Part shown: positions 1 through 4,769 of the stretch, in pieces | Layout: each line of letters begins with the position of its first letter | Position numbering within the stretch: position 1 is the first letter of the stretch | Assembly (NCBI GenBank): GCA_002389295.1 | Contig: DGOE01000180.1 | Location: 1-6,713, forward strand | Length of the DNA: 6,713 nt | DNA from: Flavobacteriales bacterium UBA4474 | GTDB lineage: Bacteria; Bacteroidota; Bacteroidia; Flavobacteriales_D; Sanyastnellaceae | Reading direction: 5' to 3' | Notes under the pieces: generated by a model | Seen by the model: the letters and a program-made list of their open reading frames with translations, nothing else | Told to the model about the DNA's origin: nothing | Databases searched by the model: none | Made by a program: the position numbers and the translations under genes

Positions 1-537
1 GGCACCATCAAGGCCAACTTCCCCGGAAGGGTGGCCTTCAGGGTGACCTCCAAAGTAGACAGCCGGACCATCCTCGATGCAGGCGGCGCCGACCAGTTGA
101 TTGGACGGGGTGACATGCTGCTTTCTACGGGCAACGATTTGATTCGCTTGCAATGCGGTTTTGTGGATACGCCCGAAGTAGAGGCCATCACGGATTTCAT
201 TGGCGCCCAGCGCGGTTACCCCGAGGCCTTGCTCCTGCCCGAAGTGCCCGACGAGCACAGCGAGCAGATGCAGGACATTGCCAATGAAGAGCGGGACAGC
301 ATGTTTGAGGACGCTGCGCGCATCCTCGTTTTGCACCAGCAGGGCTCGACTTCGCTGCTGCAGCGCAAGCTGAAACTCGGCTACAACAGGGCGGGCAGGT
401 TGGTGGACCAACTCGAGGCTGCGGGCATCATTGGTCCCTTTGAAGGGTCTAAAGCCCGCAAAGTTTTGGTGCCCGATGAAGCGAGTTTGGAACAGTTGTT
501 GCGTAATGGTGGTTCTGAAGAAGTCACCACCGATTAA
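1..537 (+). CDS. ftsK: DNA translocase FtsK, C-terminal part (start outside window)
   Basis: This is the C-terminal 178 residues of FtsK/SpoIIIE, the membrane-anchored hexameric ATPase that pumps chromosomal DNA through the closing division septum and activates XerCD at dif. The frame is open from base 1, so the membrane segments and Walker motifs lie outside the window; the internal GTG at 31 is not the real start. Fragment residues 1-50 match the end of the RecA-like motor, with GTIKANFP, RVTSKVDSRTILD and GADQLIGRGDMLL. Residues about 101-158 form the winged-helix gamma domain that reads KOPS-type polarity sequences, with LQRKLKLGYNRAG, then LVDQLEAAGIIGP as the recognition-helix region. 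The protein ends with a short acidic tail about 12 residues past this domain and stops with TAA. The LolA-like gene begins 7 bases later, so the two are probably co-transcribed. Nothing suggests damage. Family assignment is very secure. Confidence 0.97.
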   Translation, partial: GTIKANFPGRVAFRVTSKVDSRTILDAGGADQLIGRGDMLLSTGNDLIRLQCGFVDTPEVEAITDFIGAQRGYPEALLLPEVPDEHSEQMQDIANEERDSMFEDAARILVLHQQGSTSLLQRKLKLGYNRAGRLVDQLEAAGIIGPFEGSKARKVLVPDEASLEQLLRNGGSEEVTTD

Positions 538-544
538 TTTCGCC

Positions 545-1216
545 ATGTTCATGAGAGCTTTTCTTTTCTATCTGTCGCTCGGCGCGTTGCTGTTTTTGGC
601 CCCTGTCCAGGCGTTGTTCGCCCAAAGTGATCCCGAGGCAGACCGCCTGTTGACACGGGTTTCTGAGCAAATGGAGCAATACGATGCGGTCCACGCTCAG
701 TACACCTCCAAGATGGTCGATTTGCAAAGCGACCTCGAAATGGACCAGGCGGGCAAAGTGTGGATTGAAGGCGGCAAGTACCACTTGGAACTGGGCGACT
801 ACGTCATCGTATGCGATGGCCAGACGGTCTGGACCTATGAACCCGAAATGGGCGAATGCTATGTCGATGATGCGGAGACCATTGCCGAGGACGGCATCGA
901 TCCGGCCCGCATGTTCACCATTTGGGAAGACGGGTTCAAGAAAGTGTGGAAAGGCCCGACAGACATTGATGGGCGCACCCTGTCACGCGTAGACCTCCAT
1001 CCGGACGGCGCTGATCAGCGCAGTTTTCACACCATCCAATGCTACATCGATGAGAAGGCATTGCAGGTGGTCAGATTGGTGGTAAAAGGCCGAGAGGGAA
1101 CAGACGTCGTCTACGATGTCAATGTCTTTGAGGGCAATGGCACGATTCCAGAGGGGGCCTTCACCTTTGACCAGGCGAAATACCCCGGCACGGCCATCAT
1201 TGACAACAGGCTGTGA
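545..1216 (+). CDS. lolA: LolA-like outer-membrane lipoprotein carrier protein
   Basis: This 223-residue periplasmic protein is probably the LolA chaperone that takes lipoproteins released by LolCDE and carries them to the outer membrane. Residues 1-26 are a signal peptide: an Arg at position 4, a long hydrophobic core, and an ALFA/Q cleavage site giving a mature N-terminal Gln. The mature part has the LolA half-barrel pattern: an amphipathic helix (ADRLLTRVSEQMEQYDAVHA), then strands including AGKVWIEGGKYHLEL and the family hallmark VIVCDGQTVWTYEPE (residues 87-101). Length fits the family. I chose ATG 545 because the frame further upstream overlaps ftsK and reads as nonsense; ATG 551 would also work and keeps the signal peptide. 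No Shine-Dalgarno is visible in the 7-base gap after ftsK, as usual in Bacteroidota. An FtsK-LolA pair is a familiar neighbourhood in this phylum. Mature cysteines at 90, 105 and 166 are not a known functional set. A divergent LolA-like relative is the main alternative. Confidence 0.9.
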   Translation: MFMRAFLFYLSLGALLFLAPVQALFAQSDPEADRLLTRVSEQMEQYDAVHAQYTSKMVDLQSDLEMDQAGKVWIEGGKYHLELGDYVIVCDGQTVWTYEPEMGECYVDDAETIAEDGIDPARMFTIWEDGFKKVWKGPTDIDGRTLSRVDLHPDGADQRSFHTIQCYIDEKALQVVRLVVKGREGTDVVYDVNVFEGNGTIPEGAFTFDQAKYPGTAIIDNRL

Positions 1217-1219
1217 GCT

Positions 1220-2299
1220 TCAGCCCATGTCGATCTCGACGCGGTCGCTGCCCGGTCGATTTTGACAGCACAGGATCCATCCACTGGGTACCCTGCGACC
1301 GGCTGCCGCCTGGCGGTTGTGTACCGTGAATCCAGAAACCAGTTTCGCCTTGCACCGGTGGCAAATTCCACTGCGGCAGTTGGCGGGCATGGACAGCCCC
1401 GCTTCATCTGCGGCCTCGAGCAAAGTTCTGTGACGTGAAACGTTTTCAATGACGCGGGTGGCCCCGTTGAGTGTGACCATGACGTCCGAAGACAGCTCGG
1501 GCAACCAGGTGTCTTCCGGGTGCCTAAGGGGTTGATTCATAAATGAATATCGCCGCGTCTTGAGTGGCACTTGTTGTCTTTGACCCACTTCGTCCACCAA
1601 TTGCATGAAGCCGCGGGGACCCGATTGGAAGGCCGCTTCTGGCATCGAGGGTATCCGATATTGGACCAAGAGGCGGTGTAGCTTGGCGCGGTCCAATCGG
1701 CCGGAGGACAGGTCTTCACCCGTCGCACCGTCTCCGAGCACGTGAAAGACCTCGAAACGGCGCGAATGGGCCATCTCATCCAGTGCCTCTTGCAACATGA
1801 TGTCGCGCGGTGAAGAGTTGGCATAAATCAAGGTCACTTTGTGATCCGGACGCGCCTTGAGCGCATGCCGGGCCACAGAAATGAGTGGCGTGATGCCGCT
1901 GCCCGCCGCAAAAAGCAAAATGTGGTGCGCCTTGTGGTCTATGTCCAGGTCATAGAGGTGTCCTGCAGGAGGAACAACCTGTATCACATCTCCCGTCTGC
2001 ACTTTTTCGTTGAAGAACGCTGAACCCCCTCCCTGTGCCACGTGCTTCACCGCTATTTGAGGAAGCGCGTCCACTTCGTTGATCAGGTTGTAGCTGCGAA
2101 AGCACATCGCATCGTTCAGTTTCAGACAAAAGCTGACCCGCTGTCCAGGCGCGTACCTGAACCGAGGTCGGGCAGGACCAGGGTCAAATGATACCAGCAC
2201 GCTCTTGGAAGTCAACCGCTTGACGCCGCGGACGGTGCACGGCACCGTCGTGGGGACCCATGCCTCCGAACCTTCCAGCGTTTGTGCTTTGCTCGTCAT
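1220..2299 (-). CDS. PaaE-like FAD/NAD(P)H-dependent reductase with C-terminal 2Fe-2S ferredoxin domain
   Basis: This 359-residue cytosolic protein should move electrons from NAD(P)H through FAD to a plant-type 2Fe-2S cluster and on to an unidentified acceptor. The order is FAD-binding barrel (about 20-115), NAD(P)-binding domain (about 125-240) and ferredoxin (about 272-359), as in PaaE, the reductase of phenylacetyl-CoA epoxidase, and length matches that family. RSYN at 68-71 is the flavin-binding motif; GSGITP at 133-138 is the pyridine-nucleotide loop. The cluster ligands are Cys308, Cys313, Cys316 (C-x4-C-x2-C) and Cys345 in GWILCCQ; Cys344 is an extra neighbour. Two deviations: RSYN replaces the more usual RxYS, and SGP at 226-228 replaces the usual CGP. 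No paaABCD genes are in the window, so I give no gene symbol; many Bacteroidota carry lone PaaE-like reductases of unknown partner. The start is ATG 2299. The gene follows the E1 on the same strand after 106 bases and ends 3 bases from the oppositely oriented lolA. Confidence 0.92.
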   Translation of the reverse strand: MTSKAQTLEGSEAWVPTTVPCTVRGVKRLTSKSVLVSFDPGPARPRFRYAPGQRVSFCLKLNDAMCFRSYNLINEVDALPQIAVKHVAQGGGSAFFNEKVQTGDVIQVVPPAGHLYDLDIDHKAHHILLFAAGSGITPLISVARHALKARPDHKVTLIYANSSPRDIMLQEALDEMAHSRRFEVFHVLGDGATGEDLSSGRLDRAKLHRLLVQYRIPSMPEAAFQSGPRGFMQLVDEVGQRQQVPLKTRRYSFMNQPLRHPEDTWLPELSSDVMVTLNGATRVIENVSRHRTLLEAADEAGLSMPANCRSGICHRCKAKLVSGFTVHNRQAAAGRRVPSGWILCCQNRPGSDRVEIDMG

Positions 2300-2405
2300 G
2301 ACAATGATGGAACCGTCAATTGTGTTCTAGGTTCAGAGGCTGACACGAATGTCCTCAATGTGTCCATGAAAGGTTCGCCTGCGGCGCAAGTGGAAAACCG
2401 ACCGT

Positions 2406-4502
2406 TCAATAATCCAATAATGCGCGACAAGCTGCAGAAACTGTTGTGGCATTGGGCAGCACAGCCGCTTCAAGGTCGGTATTCAAAGGAACGGCAGGGA
2501 CCTCCAACGAGCCCATGCACCGCACGGGGGCGTCGAGGTGCTCGAAGGCGGCGTCGGCGATAAGCCCTGCAATGGACTGGGCAAAGCTGCCGTTTGGGGG
2601 CTCTTCGGTCAGGACGAGGCACCGGTGGCAGCGGCGCGCGGCATCCAAAATGGCCTGTTGATCCAGGGGCACCAGGCTGCGCAGGTCTAGAATTTCAATG
2701 GCCCCCGGAAAATCGGCCGCCGCTTCAAGGGCCCAGTGCACGCCCCTGCCATAGGTGATGATGGCAAGGCGCGGCGTGGCCCCATCGGAGGGTGTCGCCG
2801 GCAGAACGGTACGGGCCACGCCCAAAGGCAAGAGGTAATCCGCGGCAGGTTCCACAGTTTTGGCACCATCGGTACCGGGGACCTTGGACCAATAAAGGCC
2901 TTTGTGTTCCAGTACGACGACGGGGTTGGGATCGGCTACAGCTGCCTTGAGCAGTCCTTTCAGGTCTGCGCCACAGCTGGGGTAGGCCACTTTGATGCCG
3001 CGGATGGCAGTGAGCACACTTTCGATGCTCGAACTGTGGTAGGGGCCTCCCGAGCCATAGGCGCCAATGGGGACCCTGATGACACTGTGAATGGGCCACT
3101 TTCCATTGCTCAGGAAATGGCTGCGGGACAGTTCCGTGAAGAGCTGGTTCAGTCCGGGCCACAGGTAGTCGGCAAACTGTATTTCGACGATGGGCTTGAG
3201 TCCAACGGCACTCATGCCTGCCGTGCTGCCCACGATAAACGCCTCTTGTATTGGGGTATTGAACACCCTGTCGTCACCAAATTTCTGGGCCAAGGTGGCC
3301 GCTTCGCGGAAAACGCCGCCCAAACGCCCCCCGACATCTTGCCCATAAAGCAGTGTTGTGGGGTCGTTCGATAGGATTTCTTGCATGGCGTGCAGGGCCT
3401 GATCCACCATGATCTGAGGCGCGGGATCTTCACCTTCTCTGCTGCCGGTTTCGTGCGTAACGTCCGCTGGCGCGAGGGCGGTGTGCATCAAAACGGCAGG
3501 GTCGGGTTCCGGTGCCATCCGCGCCCTGTCAAAGGCGCCCTGCACGTCTTCCTTGCACGCTGCTTCAAGAGCAGCGATGGTGCTGGGGCTGTGCCCTGAG
3601 TCCAATAAGTACTGCCTGAGGTGGGGCAGGGGGTCGCGTTGTGCAGCCTCCTCAAGGTCGTCCCGGTACCACTCTTTGCGCACCCCACTGGTATGATGTC
3701 CCAGAAGGGGCACGGTTGCATGGACCAACACAGGCCGGCGCTCTGTTCTGGCTGTATCGAATGCCCAAACCATCGCCTCATGCGCGGCTTGATAATCATG
3801 TCCTGCCACAGCGCGCGTGGCCAGTCCGGGAAAGGCGCCGGCAAGGGTGATGGCGTCTCCAAAGTGAATCTCCTCAGCGTTGGCTGAAATGTCCCAACCG
3901 TTGTCTTGTACGAGTATAATTAGGGGCAACTGGCGCAGGGTCGCCATGTGAAGGGCTTCGGAAACTTCGCCTTCCGTCATGGCCGCATCACCAATCGAAC
4001 ACAGCACTACAGGCGGGTGGGCGCCCGAAACCTCTTGTCCAAGCCCCTGCTGCTCTCTGTATTTGAGTCCCATGGCCGCCCCAGCGGCGGGTATGGCTTG
4101 CATGCCTGTTGCAGAAGAATTGTGGGGGATGCGCGGAAACCCTTCTCGCTTCAGTGCGGGATGACCGTAGTATGTCCTGCCCCCGCTAAACGGGTCAGTC
4201 GCTTTGGCAAAGAGCTGAAGCATCAACTCTTCGGGTGTCATGCCCAGGGCGAGCAACATGGCGTCGTCCCGATAATACGCGTAGAGGTAATCCTGCGGCC
4301 CTAACAAACGGCCCGCTGCGATCTGAATGGCCTCGTGTCCATGGGCACAGGCGTGGACGTATTTGGAGGTGAGTTTGGCGTGTTTCTCAAAGAGATCGGC
4401 CATCGCCCGGCTTGTGGACATCAGCTTGAAGGCCGACAAATCATGGGTGTTTCGCACGGATGGGGCTTTGCGCCGTTCAGCCTTTGTCCTCCGTTTACTC
4501 AC
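2406..4502 (-). CDS. Fused alpha/beta E1 component of a 2-oxoacid dehydrogenase complex (branched-chain or pyruvate type)
   Basis: This cytosolic enzyme of up to 698 residues should decarboxylate a 2-oxoacid with thiamine diphosphate and pass the acyl group to a lipoylated E2. Both E1 subunits are in one chain. Residues about 24-330 are alpha: HGHEAIQIAAG (54-64), YYRDD (76-80), the diphosphate/Mg motif GD-x28-N (171-172, 201) and catalytic-loop histidines GHH (268-270). A Pro/Glu-rich linker (about 331-362) leads to beta (363-698), with VFNTPIQEAFIVG (413-425) placing the cofactor-activating glutamate at 420, and YHSSS (488-492) giving the second active-site histidine at 489. The C-terminal transketolase domain includes ITYGRGV, LDLRSLVPLD and EVPAVPLNTDLE. 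No key residue is missing. Such fusions are common in Bacteroidota and often annotated as branched-chain E1, but substrate cannot be read from sequence. E2 and E3 are not nearby. The listed start is GTG 4502, limited by an in-frame TGA at 4515-4517; GTG 4457 (residue 16) is a good alternative because a promoter-like box abuts 4502. Confidence 0.93.
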   Translation of the reverse strand: MSKRRTKAERRKAPSVRNTHDLSAFKLMSTSRAMADLFEKHAKLTSKYVHACAHGHEAIQIAAGRLLGPQDYLYAYYRDDAMLLALGMTPEELMLQLFAKATDPFSGGRTYYGHPALKREGFPRIPHNSSATGMQAIPAAGAAMGLKYREQQGLGQEVSGAHPPVVLCSIGDAAMTEGEVSEALHMATLRQLPLIILVQDNGWDISANAEEIHFGDAITLAGAFPGLATRAVAGHDYQAAHEAMVWAFDTARTERRPVLVHATVPLLGHHTSGVRKEWYRDDLEEAAQRDPLPHLRQYLLDSGHSPSTIAALEAACKEDVQGAFDRARMAPEPDPAVLMHTALAPADVTHETGSREGEDPAPQIMVDQALHAMQEILSNDPTTLLYGQDVGGRLGGVFREAATLAQKFGDDRVFNTPIQEAFIVGSTAGMSAVGLKPIVEIQFADYLWPGLNQLFTELSRSHFLSNGKWPIHSVIRVPIGAYGSGGPYHSSSIESVLTAIRGIKVAYPSCGADLKGLLKAAVADPNPVVVLEHKGLYWSKVPGTDGAKTVEPAADYLLPLGVARTVLPATPSDGATPRLAIITYGRGVHWALEAAADFPGAIEILDLRSLVPLDQQAILDAARRCHRCLVLTEEPPNGSFAQSIAGLIADAAFEHLDAPVRCMGSLEVPAVPLNTDLEAAVLPNATTVSAACRALLDY

Positions 4503-4506
4503 GGCC

Positions 4507-4514
4507 CAAAGATA
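4507..4514 (-). promoter_or_regulatory. Candidate Bacteroidota -7 promoter box for the E1 gene
   Basis: Read on the minus strand this is TATCTTTG, an exact match to the Bacteroidota sigma-ABfr -7 consensus TAnnTTTG. It faces the E1 gene and ends 4 bases before GTG 4502. Transcription from it would begin almost at 4502, leaving no leader for that start but a leader of about 40 bases for the alternative GTG at 4457. I found no TTTG or TTG at the expected distance upstream for the -33 element, so this rests on one eight-base match with two free positions. Confidence 0.35.
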
Positions 4515-4621
4515 TCAGGCAGAAGCGCGCTTGATGAGGGCTGCTGGAAACCAAGAATTACAATTACAAACTGAGCATGTATAAGTCTACGAAATGAAAT
4601 TATTCAAAGACTAAAAATGCA

Positions 4622-4634
4622 GATTCGTCGAATC
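4622..4634. repeat. 13-bp perfect palindrome in the divergent intergenic region
   Basis: GATTCG and CGAATC form a perfect inverted repeat around a single central T. It lies in the gap between the divergent E1 gene and the secreted-protein gene. A short odd-spaced dyad here could be an operator for a dimeric regulator. The arms are only 6 bases and there is no T run after it, so it does not look like a terminator. It could also be chance. Confidence 0.3.
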
Positions 4635-4677
4635 AATAATTGGGAGTTCGTGAGCGGAGGCACTTTCCATATAACTC

Positions 4678-4690
4678 TATAATAATTTCG
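4678..4690 (+). promoter_or_regulatory. Weak promoter candidate for the secreted repeat-protein gene
   Basis: TATAATAATTTCG contains TAATTTCG (4683-4690), which differs from the Bacteroidota -7 box TAnnTTTG at one fixed position, overlapping a TATAAT at 4678-4683. TTTC at 4664-4667 is a poor and rather close -33 candidate. It would give a leader of about 75 bases before ATG 4770. The surrounding 4555-4740 is clearly richer in A and T than the flanking genes, as expected of a promoter region, but the element is only suggestive. Confidence 0.25.
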
Positions 4691-4769
4691 GGGTAAGTGA
4701 AATAGAGTAAAACCAAAATTATAGTCCTTACGACTACTTCCGAAGCCAATACCCACCAAACCTAAAACC

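Noticed and set aside
431..544. Upstream extension of the LolA-like frame to position 431
   Set aside because: The extra 38 residues overlap the ftsK C-terminus and precede the signal peptide; a secreted LolA must start at 545 or 551.
2376..2386. Small hairpin CGCC-TGC-GGCG after the E1 stop
   Set aside because: The stem is only 4 bp and no run of T follows on the minus strand, so a terminator call is not supported.
2736..3374. 212-codon plus-strand open frame
   Set aside because: It is antisense to the E1 beta region, which carries all expected catalytic motifs. The translation resembles no family and follows from GC-rich codon use.
4556..4567. Direct repeat AATTAC-AATTAC
   Set aside because: Two copies of a 6-base AT-rich word in AT-rich intergenic DNA are expected by chance and show no further structure.
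4503..4769. Possible tRNA, small RNA or riboswitch in the divergent gap
   Set aside because: I see no cloverleaf, no conserved riboswitch core and no strong stem-loop with a T run; only promoter-like words and one short palindrome.
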